57,125 nucleotides of DNA from Lactiplantibacillus garii (GCF_003885105.1 NZ_QWZQ01000019.1:1-57125), one strand, 5' to 3'. Positions 31,717-41,904 are shown, numbered from the stretch's first letter. The notes: generated from the letters alone by a model not told the origin. Translations and numbers: made by a program.

Positions 31717-31950
31717 CTAATCAGTCGTTTCTTGATTTGAGCGAATAAAAAATGACCCGTTGTCCGCAACTTCAATCGTATCGCCCGGATAAAGTTTACG
31801 ACCCCGCCGATCATCTGGTTCACCGTTAACGAGAACGGTCGTTTCTTTTAAAAACCACTTCGCCTGACCACCCGATCCGATGATGGCCGTTTCTTTTAAG
31901 AGCTGTCCTAGTGTAATGTAGGGCGTTCTGATCTCTACTGGCTGTTTCAC
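31717..31950 (-). CDS. yaaA: S4-domain protein YaaA/RlbA
   Basis: 77 residues. IRTPYITLGQLLKETAIIGSGGQAKWFLKE and VNGEPDDRRGRKLYPGDTIEV form the S4-like RNA-binding domain found between dnaN and recF. Starts at GTG (31950) after AGGTGA. First gene of yaaA-recF-gyrB here because a terminator follows dnaN. Confidence 0.95.
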   Translation of the reverse strand: MKQPVEIRTPYITLGQLLKETAIIGSGGQAKWFLKETTVLVNGEPDDRRGRKLYPGDTIEVADNGSFFIRSNQETTD

Positions 31951-32385
31951 AATGTCACCTGCCTTACCTTCGTTTACAAGCTATAAAACGTCGTAGTGAA
32001 ATGCCCTCAGGACACTTCTCAACAGGTTATATTATACTTGTTTTTTAATGAAATTTCAATTTATAACCGTGTTCAGAGCCATTTTAAGCCGATTTAAGCT
32101 AATTTAATGTCGGGGTACTAACCCCGGGGTAAATTTGCTAAAATTCCCTAAATTTGCGATTTTCAATAAAATACCCCGTTTTTTTACCGTCAAATTTGAT
32201 AAAAAGGTTCTTTCGCGTTAACTAACACTGTGATACCTATCATAAAGCACGCTATCTGGAGGGCTCGCTGACATACTAACTTCGCAATGCATACTCCCGA
32301 GAGCTTTATGCATATAGTTAAACTTCAAAAGTTACAGCAACGTATAAACGTGATAACACCAACCGTTAACTGTCCTTCAACCCGC
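31951..32385. other. yaaA-dnaN gap: AT-rich repeats and inverted repeats without gene
   Basis: Besides the yaaA promoter, 32085-32205 has two TAAATTTGC copies and three CGGGGTA/TACCCCG blocks. An inverted repeat pairs CATAAAGC (about 32240) with GCTTTATG (about 32302). ATGCAT half-palindromes lie at 32287 and 32305. No ORF or known RNA is recognised. Confidence 0.4.
32031..32059 (-). promoter_or_regulatory. Promoter of yaaA-recF-gyrB
   Basis: Minus strand TTGAAA (32054-32059), 17 bp, TATAAT (32031-32036); leader ~75 nt. Confidence 0.88.
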
Positions 32386-32427
32386 AAAAAGAGGCGGCCA
32401 TTTCAATGCGAAATGACCGCCTCTTTT
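32386..32427 (-). terminator. Terminator after dnaN
   Basis: An 18-bp stem with one mismatch (32387-32404 / 32410-32427), 5-nt loop; A5 on the plus strand gives a short T-run. Confidence 0.85.
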
Positions 32428-32453
32428 GCTTAATTTGGATATTTATTCAGTAC

Positions 32454-33593
32454 CTAGAACGTCCGTACCGGCGTGATCAACTGAATGAAGTTTTCGCCTT
32501 CTTCAGTTGGAACCAAGGTAAATGGTCGTAACGCCATCGTAAAGGAAATCTTAATCATGGCTTGACCAAAGGAACGGAGCGCTTCCTTCATGTAATCAGG
32601 GTTAAAGGAAATTTCCAGTTCGTCGCCGGTCAGCTCGGCCGGTTGTAACTGTTCCGTAACTTCACCAACGTCCGGTGAATTCCCGAAAATCGTGATGGTT
32701 TTGTCACTCGGATTTACGGAGAAACGCACCACGTTGTTGCGGCTTTCGTGGGAAAGTAAGGATGCCCGTTCAATTGCAGCGGACAAAGCCGGCGCTTCAA
32801 TTTCAACCGTCGTGTTGGATTCCTTAGGAATTAGCCGCGACGTATCGGGATAGTTTCCTTCCAACAACCGCGAGTAAAACGACGTGTTGCCTAATACAAA
32901 TAACACTTGGTTTTCCGATAACCGCATTTGCACGTCGGGGTTGTCATCGCCGATCATCCGGGAAAGTTCGGTTAAGCTTTTACCGGGGATGATGACGTCG
33001 TAGTCGGCGTTATTGGCTTCCGGTAACTTGATCTTCCGTTGACTTAACCGGTGTGAATCGGTCGCAACCGCTAAGAATTCCCCGTTCGCTAGGATGAAGT
33101 GCACCCCGGTCAAAATCGGGCGACTTTCTTGATTAGAAACCGCAATAACCGTTTGGCCAATCAATTCTTTAAAGACGTCACCAGCCAACGTAATGGTATT
33201 CGTGGTATCAATTTCGGGTAAGTGCGGGTAGTTTTCAGGGTCTAAACCGTTAATGGTAAAGGAGGCTGCACCGGAAGTGATTTGGGTTTGAAAACCATCC
33301 TTAACCGCTACCGTCATGGTATCTTCGGGTAATTTCTTAACGATTTCGCTGAAGAACCGTGCGGGTAAAACGACTGAACCGGCTTCTTCTACGACTAACG
33401 TATTGTTGTCATCGTTAGCGGGAATCGTCGTTTCAATCGAAATATCAGCGTCACTCCCCGTTAAGGTAATGGCGTCAGTGGCAACGTCTAATTTTAACCC
33501 CGTTAAGATGGGAATCGTGGTCTTTGAAGAAATCGCCCGTTGGACGTTGTTTAATTCTTTGATGAATGCTGATCGATTGATCGTGAATTTCAT
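32454..33593 (-). CDS. dnaN: DNA polymerase III beta sliding clamp
   Basis: 379 residues, three clamp domains; MKFTINRSAFIKELNNVQRAISSKTTIPILTG start and the C-terminal LVTPVRTF-like end (LITPVRTF) are typical. Downstream of dnaA across the origin unwinding region. AAGAGAGGATC precedes the ATG. Confidence 0.99.
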   Translation of the reverse strand: MKFTINRSAFIKELNNVQRAISSKTTIPILTGLKLDVATDAITLTGSDADISIETTIPANDDNNTLVVEEAGSVVLPARFFSEIVKKLPEDTMTVAVKDGFQTQITSGAASFTINGLDPENYPHLPEIDTTNTITLAGDVFKELIGQTVIAVSNQESRPILTGVHFILANGEFLAVATDSHRLSQRKIKLPEANNADYDVIIPGKSLTELSRMIGDDNPDVQMRLSENQVLFVLGNTSFYSRLLEGNYPDTSRLIPKESNTTVEIEAPALSAAIERASLLSHESRNNVVRFSVNPSDKTITIFGNSPDVGEVTEQLQPAELTGDELEISFNPDYMKEALRSFGQAMIKISFTMALRPFTLVPTEEGENFIQLITPVRTF

Positions 33594-33650
33594 AAGTTGA
33601 TCCTCTCTTCTAGCTGCGCAAGCCTAGATATAGATTAGTAAATAAAAGTT

Positions 33651-33768
33651 CGTAGTAATAGTAGGGCGGTGGGTACTGTGGAAAAGTTTGAAAAAGCTAA
33701 GTATTCCGGAGTTTTCCACATGTGCATAAGTTGTGGAAAACTTTTAGAGTTATGCTTTTTTATCCACA
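33651..33768. promoter_or_regulatory. oriC: oriC unwinding region between dnaA and dnaN
   Basis: DnaA boxes TGTGGAAAA (33677-33685, -), TTTTCCACA (33712-33720, +), TGTGCATAA (33721-33729, -), TGTGGAAAA (33732-33740, -) and TTATCCACA (33760-33768, +). Beside the first, across a GC-rich spacer, gtagtaatagtag (33652-33664) has the trinucleotide periodicity of the DnaA-trio where DnaA opens the duplex in Bacillus; AT-rich DNA follows. Confidence 0.85.
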
Positions 33769-35130
33769 CTACGCTTTGAGCTGACCTTTAAGATCACCAA
33801 TGGCTTTTTGGAGTTCACTGTCGGTTTTAAGGGCCGCTTCAATTTTATCATACGCGTGAATGACGGTGGTGTGATCCTTACCGCCAAACTCGTTACCAAT
33901 GCGTGGCAACGAACTATCCGTGAGTTCGCGGGATAGGTACATTGCGATTTGCCGCGGTGTAACGATCTGCTTATTACGCTTTTTCCCCTTAAGGTCGGCC
34001 ATGGTAACGTGATAATACTTGGCGACCTTTTCCTGAATAACGGGTATCGAGACTTCTGATAGTTTATTGCTTAAGTGCAAACTCTTCAACGCATCCGCCA
34101 CTAAACTGGTGGTGATTGGCGAATTGTTGAGACGCGAATAAGCCTGAACCCGGGCCAGTGCGCCTTCGAGTTCCCGCACGTTGGAATCGATTTGGCCGGC
34201 GATGTAACTGAGCGTGTCGTCGGGAATCTCGATGCCTTCTAAATCAGCCTTGTTTCGTAAAATGGCGATCCGGGTTTCAAGGTCTGGCGGGGTAATATCA
34301 ACGGATAACCCCCACTTAAAACGCGAGACTAACCGGTCTTGAAGTTGCGGAATTTCGTTTGGCAAGCGGTCGGATGTCAGGACAATTTGTTTATCATCTT
34401 CATATAAAGCGTTGAACGTGTGGAAGAACTCTTCCTGGGTTGCTTCCTTATTGGCAAAGAACTGAATATCATCGACGAGTAGTAAGTCAACGTTTCGGTA
34501 CTCTTCACGAAACGCTTCTTGTTTCTTGGTTTGAATCGCATTGATCAGCTCATTAGTAAAGGACTCACTCGTGACGTACTTGACGTTGCGCGTGGGGTCC
34601 GTTTCTAATAATTTATTACCGATAGCGTGCATTAGGTGGGTTTTACCCAGACCAACGCCCCCGTAGAAAAACAACGGATTATACATGGTGCCGGGTTCTT
34701 CCGACACGACTAACGCGGCGGCGTGGGCCATTTGGTTCCCCTTACCGATCACGAAAGTATCAAATGTATATTTCGGGTTGAGTTTCGTTTCCCGCATAAA
34801 TGTGGGGGTAGTTGCGGTAGCTGGTTTGCCAGCCGCAACGTTACCGGTAGTAGCTTGCGCGTCTTTCGTAAGCTGCTGACGTTCTTCTTCCGTTATCATC
34901 ACCGGGCGGATCTGCTCGTTAGTTGCCTGCATTGCAAGGTCTGTAAATTTGGCAGCTAAGTTTTTCTCCCAATAATCGCGGTGCAACTGTGTCGGCACTT
35001 CGATCGTCATTTGGGAGTTATCGAGTTGGAGCGGTTTTGCCGGTTCGACAAACGTTTGAAACGTGATCTTTGAAAGATCTTGTTCCATAGAGAACTTAAT
35101 GAGATTCCATAAGTCATTACGTTCCAGCAC
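33769..35130 (-). CDS. dnaA: Chromosomal replication initiator DnaA
   Basis: 453 residues. Domain I (1-80), linker (about 85-115), AAA+ domain with Walker A GGVGLGKT (157-164) and Walker [11 protein letters not shown], and the C-terminal DNA-binding signature [15 protein letters not shown]. Starts at GTG (35130) after AAGGGG. Its promoter -35 is covered by a DnaA box, indicating autorepression. Confidence 0.99.
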   Translation of the reverse strand: MLERNDLWNLIKFSMEQDLSKITFQTFVEPAKPLQLDNSQMTIEVPTQLHRDYWEKNLAAKFTDLAMQATNEQIRPVMITEEERQQLTKDAQATTGNVAAGKPATATTPTFMRETKLNPKYTFDTFVIGKGNQMAHAAALVVSEEPGTMYNPLFFYGGVGLGKTHLMHAIGNKLLETDPTRNVKYVTSESFTNELINAIQTKKQEAFREEYRNVDLLLVDDIQFFANKEATQEEFFHTFNALYEDDKQIVLTSDRLPNEIPQLQDRLVSRFKWGLSVDITPPDLETRIAILRNKADLEGIEIPDDTLSYIAGQIDSNVRELEGALARVQAYSRLNNSPITTSLVADALKSLHLSNKLSEVSIPVIQEKVAKYYHVTMADLKGKKRNKQIVTPRQIAMYLSRELTDSSLPRIGNEFGGKDHTTVIHAYDKIEAALKTDSELQKAIGDLKGQLKA

Positions 35131-35163
35131 GTGGATACCCCTTTTCTTAAAAAACGTAATTCT

Positions 35164-35194
35164 ATTCTAGCATGAACATTTCGAGTTTTCCACA
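35164..35194 (-). promoter_or_regulatory. dnaA promoter overlapped by a DnaA box
   Basis: Minus strand TGGAAA (35187-35192), 17 bp, extended TGC-TAGAAT (35164-35169). DnaA box TTTTCCACA occupies 35186-35194. Confidence 0.7.
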
Positions 35195-35372
35195 GGTGGA
35201 CAAGTGAAAGTTAGAAGAATTCACAGGGTGTTTTTAAATTAATCACAGGCTGTCGAAAAAATGGCGCAATTTAGCCGTTTTTATAGTTATCCACAAAAGT
35301 GAGTTCAAATCTAAGCCCAGTATAACAAGGCGTCCAAGAGTTATACACACCATAAAAGTGGCTTGTGGATAA
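35186..35372. promoter_or_regulatory. oriC: DnaA-box cluster upstream of dnaA (incA-like part of oriC)
   Basis: Boxes: TTTTCCACA 35186-35194 (+), TTATCCACA 35287-35295 (+), TTATACACA 35341-35349 (+), TGTGGATAA 35364-35372 (-). Weaker matches follow. The rest of the dnaA-rpmH gap is AT-rich, ending in the rpmH promoter. Confidence 0.88.
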
Positions 35373-35515
35373 CTTAATCACACCCCGTGATTCTGTGAAA
35401 AAGTCTGTTTATGAATTGGGGAGAACGGAAAGTTAGGTGATGCAATCCACAAGTTTAATCCCCAAAAAGGAATTAAAAATTGCCGGATTTTCGCCCTGAA
35501 AAATTCAATTTTCGG

Positions 35516-35544
35516 TTTTCAAATTAAATAATCTATGCTATAGT
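35516..35544 (+). promoter_or_regulatory. Promoter of rpmH
   Basis: Extended -10 TGC-TATAGT (35536-35544) with a weak TTTTCA -35 at 35516. Confidence 0.6.
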
Positions 35545-35635
35545 AGTCAGGAAATGCGTTTAGGATTAGACTGCGTTTTGAAAATAACGACTTAATCGAA
35601 TTGATTCATGTCATTATGGAGAAGGAGGTGTCATG

Positions 35636-35770
35636 ATGAAGAGAACTTACCAACCAAAGAAACGCCATCGTCAACGTGTACATGGTTTCCGCAAACGGAT
35701 GAGCACCAGCAATGGCCGTAAAGTGTTAGCCCGTCGACGCCAACGAGGCCGAAAAGTATTGTCTGCATAG
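35636..35770 (+). CDS. rpmH: 50S ribosomal protein bL34
   Basis: 44 residues: [18 protein letters not shown]..., with [24 protein letters not shown]-type end, canonical L34. GAAGGAGGTG precedes; an ATG one codon upstream is an equally possible start. Confidence 0.98.
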   Translation: MKRTYQPKKRHRQRVHGFRKRMSTSNGRKVLARRRQRGRKVLSA

Positions 35771-35796
35771 GCCACTGATAATCAGTGGCTTTTTCT
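35771..35796 (+). terminator. Terminator/attenuator between rpmH and rnpA
   Basis: GCCACTG-ataat-CAGTGGC followed by TTTTTCTTT, directly abutting the rpmH stop; probably sets the high rpmH to rnpA ratio. Confidence 0.85.
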
Positions 35797-35883
35797 TTAC
35801 AGTCCTAGACCGTTGCGTTTAGGGCTGTAAAGTTGTGTAGCAATTCGCTCAGGTTAGCTTGAGCGCACACATGGAGATGGATT

Positions 35884-36228
35884 ATGCGAAAATCATATCG
35901 GGTAAAAAAGGAAACTGAATTCCAACAAGTTTTTGAGACCCGCAACTCGTATGCCAATCGTCAATTTGTCATTTACGTTTTGGAAAAACCGGGGCAACCC
36001 CATTTTCGCGTCGGAATCTCAGTCGGTAAAAAGATTGGGAACGCCGTTGCGCGTAATTGGGTGAAACGCCGGATTCGGCAATCAATCACCGAGTTAAAGC
36101 CGCAGCTTAAACAAGATGCCGACTTCCTCGTCATTGCCCGACCAACCGTTGCCGGTAAGTCGCAAGCCGAAACCAAAGCTTATCTAAGCCATGCGCTAAA
36201 GCTAGCGCACCTGCTGGACAATGATTAA
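35884..36228 (+). CDS. rnpA: Ribonuclease P protein component
   Basis: 114 residues. FQQVFETRNSYANRQFVIYVL and the RNA-binding signature AVARNWVKRRIRQSI define RnpA. Binds the RNase P RNA for tRNA 5' maturation. GGAGATGG precedes the ATG; yidC follows after 15 nt. Confidence 0.98.
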   Translation: MRKSYRVKKETEFQQVFETRNSYANRQFVIYVLEKPGQPHFRVGISVGKKIGNAVARNWVKRRIRQSITELKPQLKQDADFLVIARPTVAGKSQAETKAYLSHALKLAHLLDND

Positions 36229-36243
36229 AGTGAGGACATTCGT

Positions 36244-37077
36244 TTGAAAAAGTACAGAAAAATACTGGCAATGCTGGCCGTACTAGCGCTCGTATTAGTT
36301 CTGAGTGGGTGTAGTAACGCCCCGATTACGGATAAGAGTACCGGGTTTTGGGATGGCTTGATCATCTTGAATTTCTCACGGGCGATTATTTGGTTATCGA
36401 ACTTATTTGGGCATAGTTACGGGATGGGGATCATCATCTTTACGTTGATCATCCGAATCATCATTCTTCCATTGATGATTTTCCAAACCCGCAACATGGT
36501 GGCAATGCAAGAGATCCAACCGCAGTTGAAGGCGATCCAAAAGAAATATTCTTCCCGCGATATGGAAACTCAGCAGAAACTGCAAGCCGAGATGAAGCAG
36601 CTGTACGCTAAGCACGGTGTTCATCCGATGGCAAGCATGTTGCCATTACTAGTTCAATTGCCAATCCTGATTGCGTTGTACCAAGCCATCTGGCGGACGC
36701 AAGTCTTGAAAACCGGGACGTTCTTATGGCTTCAATTAGGTAGCAAGGACCCGTACTACGTTTTGCCGATCCTAGCGGCGTTGTTTACGTTTGCTAGTTC
36801 GTGGTTAGCGATGAAGTCGCAGCCGGAGCAAAATGGGATGACGACTTCGATGACGTACCTGATGCCGGTGGTTATTTTGATCACCGCCATCAACGTTCCA
36901 TCCGCGTTGTCACTATACTGGGTGATTTCCAACGCGTTCCAAGTTGGACAAACCTTGTTATTACAAAACCCCTTCAAGATTAATCGTGAACGGGCGGAAA
37001 AGAAGCAAAAAGAACGCGACCGGACCAAAGCACTTGAAAAAGCACGGAAGCGTGCGATTCGCAATCACAAACGTTAA
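36244..37077 (+). CDS. yidC: Membrane protein insertase YidC/OxaA1
   Basis: 277 residues. Lipoprotein signal with LVLSGC (C23), then five membrane segments of the YidC/Oxa1 core (about 55-75 onward), with the conserved polar Arg near IIRIIILPLM. A Lys/Arg-rich C-terminal tail (ERAEKKQKERDRTK...) contacts ribosomes. Starts at TTG with GTGAGGA upstream. Belongs to rpmH-rnpA-yidC. Confidence 0.96.
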   Translation: MKKYRKILAMLAVLALVLVLSGCSNAPITDKSTGFWDGLIILNFSRAIIWLSNLFGHSYGMGIIIFTLIIRIIILPLMIFQTRNMVAMQEIQPQLKAIQKKYSSRDMETQQKLQAEMKQLYAKHGVHPMASMLPLLVQLPILIALYQAIWRTQVLKTGTFLWLQLGSKDPYYVLPILAALFTFASSWLAMKSQPEQNGMTTSMTYLMPVVILITAINVPSALSLYWVISNAFQVGQTLLLQNPFKINRERAEKKQKERDRTKALEKARKRAIRNHKR

Positions 37078-37086
37078 ATACAAATG

Positions 37087-37113
37087 GACCTGCCATGCGG
37101 TGGGTCTTTTTTT
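37087..37113 (+). terminator. Terminator after yidC
   Basis: GACCTGCC-atgc-GGTGGGTC, then seven T. Confidence 0.85.
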
Positions 37114-37323
37114 GTGCAGTGCGGGAAGTTCGGCTTAGTCCGAAACCGTTTCAGTGAGCGGGCCGGAAAGCGGGATGTCCTTGCATTAGTGGCATTAAAA
37201 ACGATTTATATTGTATCTTTACTGAATAGTCAAAAATGGAAATGGTGTGCTAAAAGCATGGACTAGCGCTTTGACAATTGTTTAATGCGGTTAACCTTCC
37301 TATCCCGCATTAGGCACGGGAAT

Positions 37324-37331
37324 GCTATAAT
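37324..37331 (+). promoter_or_regulatory. Extended -10 of jag
   Basis: TGC-TATAAT (37323-37331) 35 bp before the start; no clear -35. Confidence 0.55.
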
Positions 37332-37365
37332 GGACGCAGGTATTTTTTATGAGGAGGATTAACAA

Positions 37366-38265
37366 ATGACAGTATTTGAAGGCAATACCGTCGAAGCCGC
37401 CATCGCGGCTGGTTTAAAACAAATGCAGCGTACCCGCGACCAGGTCACAATTGAAGTGGTGGCGGAACCCAAGAAGGGCTTTTTAGGACTGGGCAAACAA
37501 CCCGCTCAGGTACGCTTAACGGCGGTGCCAACCTCCGCAGCGTCGACGACCATGCCGACAAGTGCACCAAGTCCGACCCCACAGTCCGCGTCGACCCCAG
37601 CGCCAAGTGCGGCGTCGCAAGCGCCAGCGTCAGCACAGCCGGTCCAGCCAGTGGTGACGCCCAAAGTGACCGTGACGGCGCCTAAAAAAGCACAACCGGC
37701 GAAGGTGACGCCCGCTACGGTTCAAACGCAGACCCCGGTAAAGTCCGAAAAGCCAGCACAACCGGCCACGCCCGTCCGTTCACCGGAAGAAATTGCGGCC
37801 CGGCAAGCGGCTAATGAACAAGCGGTTCGGGATCTGAGTGCCTACTTGCTCGAAGTGGTCAAAGAACTGGGCATTACCGCGGACTTGGACGTTGATTTTG
37901 GCAACCGCTACGCGACGTTAAACTTTGATACGGCGAAGCAGGGGTTGTTAATTGGGAAGCACGGGCGCACGATCAACGCGTTGCAGGACCTTGCCCAGGT
38001 TTACATGAATCACCACGGTGCCTCACACGTGAACGTCGTGCTGGATGTTGATGATTACCGGGATCGCCGGGAAGCGACGTTGAAGCGGTTAGCGGAAAGT
38101 ACGGCTCGTGAAGCCATTGCGACCGGTAAACAGGTCTTTTTAGACCCGATGCCATCGTTTGAACGGAAGCTGATTCACGCGGAACTAGCCAATAATCGGC
38201 ACGTCACCACTTTTTCCGAGGGGCGTGATCCGCACCGCGCCGTGGTGGTTGCGATCCGGAAATAG
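37366..38265 (+). CDS. jag: RNA-binding protein Jag/KhpB (EloR)
   Basis: 299 residues. Jag-N domain (about 1-55, KKGFLGLGKQPA), a long Pro/Ala/Ser/Thr linker (about 58-145) longer than in Bacillus, KH domain with GLLIGKHGRTINALQ, and an R3H domain at the end (SFERKLIHAELANNRHVTTFSEGRDPHRAVVV). Streptococcal KhpB/EloR governs cell elongation. AGGAGG precedes the ATG. Confidence 0.95.
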   Translation: MTVFEGNTVEAAIAAGLKQMQRTRDQVTIEVVAEPKKGFLGLGKQPAQVRLTAVPTSAASTTMPTSAPSPTPQSASTPAPSAASQAPASAQPVQPVVTPKVTVTAPKKAQPAKVTPATVQTQTPVKSEKPAQPATPVRSPEEIAARQAANEQAVRDLSAYLLEVVKELGITADLDVDFGNRYATLNFDTAKQGLLIGKHGRTINALQDLAQVYMNHHGASHVNVVLDVDDYRDRREATLKRLAESTAREAIATGKQVFLDPMPSFERKLIHAELANNRHVTTFSEGRDPHRAVVVAIRK

Positions 38266-38292
38266 TCCAATTGAACAAACGCAAACAGGCGT

Positions 38293-38321
38293 TTGACAAA
38301 CACCAATTGAGCTATTATAGT
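38293..38321 (+). promoter_or_regulatory. Strong promoter in the jag-mnmE gap
   Basis: TTGACA (38293-38298), 17 bp, TATAGT (38316-38321). It starts an RNA that meets a terminator ~75 nt later. Confidence 0.82.
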
Positions 38322-38346
38322 AAGTATTAATCATTCTTATCTTTTA

Positions 38347-38407
38347 GATAAAGTAGTCAAAGTGCTTTATCCACGCTTTAAGGTGGCGTGGACTAGGCGC
38401 TTTTTTT
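38347..38407 (+). terminator. Terminator with alternative hairpin in mnmE leader
   Basis: Terminator: left arm 38361-38376, right arm 38386-38401 (14 of 16 paired), then seven T. Alternative: GATAAAG (38347-38353) pairs CTTTATC (38365-38371), using the same left arm. Further leader hairpins AACGGG/CCCGTT (about 38478-38497) and CCGCGGG/CCCGCGG (about 38527-38545) precede mnmE. Confidence 0.65.
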
Positions 38408-38578
38408 CTGCATTTTAGGACATATTATTAACTAATTAGAAGTGATTTTTGGTATGGTATTAGGCGGTATAACGGGGTACCTATCCCGTTGCAACCGGAC
38501 CAAGTGAAGTTGTATTGACAGCCAAACCGCGGGGTGTGCCCGCGGGTAGCGAACGGTTAAGAAAGGACATGATGAGTG

Positions 38579-39970
38579 ATGCCAACGACCACGGAATTTG
38601 ATACGATCGCGGCGATTTCTACGCCACCTGGTGAGGGTGGAATTTCAATCATTCGGATTAGCGGGGACCAGACGTTTAACGTGGTTTCCCAGATATTTAA
38701 GGGGAAGGACCTCAGTAAGGTTAAATCCCATACGATCAACTACGGTCACGTGGTTGACCCTGAAACCCATCAGGAAGTTGACGAAGTGATGGCTTCCGTC
38801 ATGCGGGCACCCAAAACCTACACGCGTGAAGACGTCATTGAAATCAACTGTCACGGGGGCTTAGTGGCAACTAACGAGATCTTACAATTGATTTTGAGTC
38901 ACGGCGCCCGGATGGCCGAGCCCGGTGAATTTACGAAGCGGGCGTTCTTAAACGGTCGTCTAGACTTATCGCAGGCGGAAGCCGTCATGGATCTGATCCG
39001 GGCCAAAACCGATAAATCGATGAAAGTCGCCTTAAACCAGTTGGACGGGGACCTGTCGAAACTGATCCGGCACCTCCGTCAAGATATTTTGGACGTGCTG
39101 GCGCAGGTCGAAGTGAACATTGACTACCCCGAATACGACGCGGTCGAAGCCATGACCACTAAAATGTTGCAGGAAAAAGCCGTGGAAGTCGGTCAAAGTA
39201 TTGACCAACTGTTAGCCACTGCCAAGCAGGGGAAGGTTTTACGAGAAGGCCTGGCCACCGCCATTATTGGCCGGCCGAACGTGGGTAAATCCAGCCTGTT
39301 GAACCACTTGCTGCACGAAGACAAAGCCATCGTGACCGACGTGGCCGGGACGACCCGGGACGTCATCGAAGAGTACGTTAACGTTCGCGGTGTGCCGCTA
39401 AAATTAGTTGATACGGCCGGAATTCGTGATACCGAGGATAAGGTTGAAAAAATCGGGGTCGAACGCAGTCGTAAGGCGATCGGCGCGGCCGACCTAGTCC
39501 TGTTAGTGCTGGATAACAGCCAGCCCCTGACAACGGAGGATCGCGAGTTGTTAAACGAAACGGCGGATTCAAAACGGATCGTTATTTTAAACAAGACCGA
39601 CCTCCCCGCACAACTGGACCGCGACGAACTGGCAAAAGTCGTAGACTTAGACGACGTGTTAAGCATGTCCGTTCTCCAGCAAGCCGGCGTTGAGCAGTTG
39701 GAACAGCGGATTGCTAAGATGTTCTTTAACGAGGGGATCGAAAGCAGTCAAAATAACGTGATGGTCACAAACGCCCGCCACATCGGGTTATTGAATCAGG
39801 CCAAACAGGCGTTACAAGACGTTCAGACCGGTATTGCGGCCGGGATGCCAGTGGACCTTGTGCAGATCGATATGACCCGTTGTTGGGAATTCCTGGGCCA
39901 AATTACCGGGGATAGTTACGAAGATGAATTATTAGACCAGCTATTTAGCCAGTTCTGTTTGGGTAAATAG
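38579..39970 (+). CDS. mnmE: tRNA modification GTPase MnmE
   Basis: 463 residues. Formyl-THF-binding N-terminus ([23 protein letters not shown]), helical domain, G domain ([21 protein letters not shown]) and C-terminal FCLGK with the conserved Cys. With MnmG it makes 5-carboxymethylaminomethyl-uridine at tRNA wobble position. A GTG codon at 38576 is an alternative start. mnmG follows by 20 nt. Confidence 0.98.
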   Translation: MPTTTEFDTIAAISTPPGEGGISIIRISGDQTFNVVSQIFKGKDLSKVKSHTINYGHVVDPETHQEVDEVMASVMRAPKTYTREDVIEINCHGGLVATNEILQLILSHGARMAEPGEFTKRAFLNGRLDLSQAEAVMDLIRAKTDKSMKVALNQLDGDLSKLIRHLRQDILDVLAQVEVNIDYPEYDAVEAMTTKMLQEKAVEVGQSIDQLLATAKQGKVLREGLATAIIGRPNVGKSSLLNHLLHEDKAIVTDVAGTTRDVIEEYVNVRGVPLKLVDTAGIRDTEDKVEKIGVERSRKAIGAADLVLLVLDNSQPLTTEDRELLNETADSKRIVILNKTDLPAQLDRDELAKVVDLDDVLSMSVLQQAGVEQLEQRIAKMFFNEGIESSQNNVMVTNARHIGLLNQAKQALQDVQTGIAAGMPVDLVQIDMTRCWEFLGQITGDSYEDELLDQLFSQFCLGK

Positions 39971-39990
39971 TGTAGGAGGAAATTGTTAAC

Positions 39991-41904
39991 ATGACAGAAG
40001 TAAAGCAGTACCAAGGCCGTGACTACGACGTGATCGTCGTGGGTGCCGGCCACGCTGGTTCGGAAGCGGCTTTGGCCGCGGCCCGGATGGGGAACCGCAC
40101 CTTGCTGATGACGATCAACCTGGACATGGTTGCGTTTATGCCTTGTAACCCGTCGGTCGGTGGTCCCGCCAAGGGGATCGTGGTTCGTGAAATTGACGCG
40201 CTGGGTGGCGAAATGGGCCGTAACATTGATAAGACCTACGTTCAGATGCGGATGCTCAATACTGGTAAGGGCCCGGCCGTTCGGGCTTTACGGGCGCAAG
40301 CGGATAAGCACGCTTACCACGCGGAAATGAAGCACACGATTGAACGCGAACCGAATTTGACGCTACGGCAGGGGATCGTGGACGGCTTGATCGTCGAAGA
40401 CGGTGTCTGCAAAGGGGTCATTACTAACACCGGCGCGCGTTACAGTGCTAAGAGCGTGGTTTTGACGACCGGGACGGCCGCCCGGGGAAAAATTATCATT
40501 GGTGAATTGATGTACTCCTCCGGCCCGAACAATTCCCAACCCGCGATGAAGTTATCCGGTGATTTGGAACGCTTAGGGTTTGATTTGGAACGGTTTAAGA
40601 CCGGGACGCCACCCCGTGTGGACGGTAACACGATCGATTATAGTGTGACCGAAGAACAGCCTGGCGATCCGGAACCGCACCACTTTAGTTTTGAAACTAA
40701 GGATGAGGATTACCTAGACTTAAAGCACCAGTTATCTTGCTGGTTAACGTATACGAACGAAACGACTCACAAAATCATCCGTGAAAACCTCGACCGCGCG
40801 CCGATGTTTACCGGCGTGATTGAAGGGGTCGGTCCGCGGTACTGCCCGTCAATTGAAGACAAGATCGTCCGCTTTGCGGACAAGAAGCGCCACCAACTCT
40901 TCTTAGAACCGGAAGGTCGGAACACCGACGAATGGTACGTTCAGGGGTTATCGACCTCAATGCCGGAAGAAGTTCAGCAACGAATCCTGCATTCCATCAA
41001 GGGGTTGGAAGACGCTGAAATGATGCGGCCGGGCTACGCCATCGAATACGACGTGGTCGCACCGTACCAGTTAAAGGCAACTTTGGAGACAAAACTGGTC
41101 AAAAACTTGTATACCGCTGGTCAAACGAACGGCACGTCCGGTTATGAAGAAGCGGCTGGTCAAGGATTGATGGCCGGAATCAACGCCGGGTTACGCGCGC
41201 TGGACCGGGGTCAGTTCACTTTAAAGCGGAGTGATGCTTACATTGGGGTCATGATCGACGACCTGGTGACGAAGGGAACTAAGGAACCGTACCGGTTATT
41301 AACGAGTCGGGCCGAATACCGTTTGATTTTACGACACGATAACGCCGATTTACGGTTAACGGATAAGGGGCACGAGCTTGGACTCATTGACGACGATCGT
41401 TACGCGGCTTTTGAAGCCAAACGGCAGGCAATCAAGAACGAACTTGACCGATTGGGCAAAATCCGAATCAAACCTAACGATGACGTTAACGCCTTCTTGC
41501 GAGCTCACAACTCGGGAGAACTCAAGGACGGTGTTTTGGCAGCCGATTTCTTGAAGCGGCCGGAAGTACGTTACGCCGATTTAATGAAGTTTATCCCGGC
41601 GGCACCCGAACCGTTGGAACGTCACGTTATTGAACAGGTTGAAATTCAAATTAAGTACGCCGGTTACATCACTAAGGCGGAAGAGCGGGTCGAACACCTC
41701 AAAAAGATGGAAGCTAAGAAGATTCCCGACCGGATCGACTACGACGCCATCGACGGTTTAGCAACCGAAGCACACCAAAAGCTAAAGAAGATTCAGCCAA
41801 CCACGATTGCGCAAGCTTCCCGGATCAGCGGAGTCAATCCCGCCGATATCGCGATTCTGAGTGTTTACATTCAGCAGGGGCGCATCGCCAAGGTACAGGA
41901 TTAG
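39991..41904 (+). CDS. mnmG: tRNA uridine-5-carboxymethylaminomethyl modification enzyme MnmG (GidA)
   Basis: 637 residues. FAD-binding [33 protein letters not shown], and [12 protein letters not shown] motifs. Full length. The usual followers rsmG-noc-parA-parB are missing; lepB comes next after a terminator. Confidence 0.98.
   Translation: MTEVKQYQGRDYDVIVVGAGHAGSEAALAAARMGNRTLLMTINLDMVAFMPCNPSVGGPAKGIVVREIDALGGEMGRNIDKTYVQMRMLNTGKGPAVRALRAQADKHAYHAEMKHTIEREPNLTLRQGIVDGLIVEDGVCKGVITNTGARYSAKSVVLTTGTAARGKIIIGELMYSSGPNNSQPAMKLSGDLERLGFDLERFKTGTPPRVDGNTIDYSVTEEQPGDPEPHHFSFETKDEDYLDLKHQLSCWLTYTNETTHKIIRENLDRAPMFTGVIEGVGPRYCPSIEDKIVRFADKKRHQLFLEPEGRNTDEWYVQGLSTSMPEEVQQRILHSIKGLEDAEMMRPGYAIEYDVVAPYQLKATLETKLVKNLYTAGQTNGTSGYEEAAGQGLMAGINAGLRALDRGQFTLKRSDAYIGVMIDDLVTKGTKEPYRLLTSRAEYRLILRHDNADLRLTDKGHELGLIDDDRYAAFEAKRQAIKNELDRLGKIRIKPNDDVNAFLRAHNSGELKDGVLAADFLKRPEVRYADLMKFIPAAPEPLERHVIEQVEIQIKYAGYITKAEERVEHLKKMEAKKIPDRIDYDAIDGLATEAHQKLKKIQPTTIAQASRISGVNPADIAILSVYIQQGRIAKVQD

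Noticed and set aside
39193-39666. 157-codon minus-strand ORF in mnmE
   Set aside because: Ser/Arg-rich antisense shadow of the conserved MnmE G domain.
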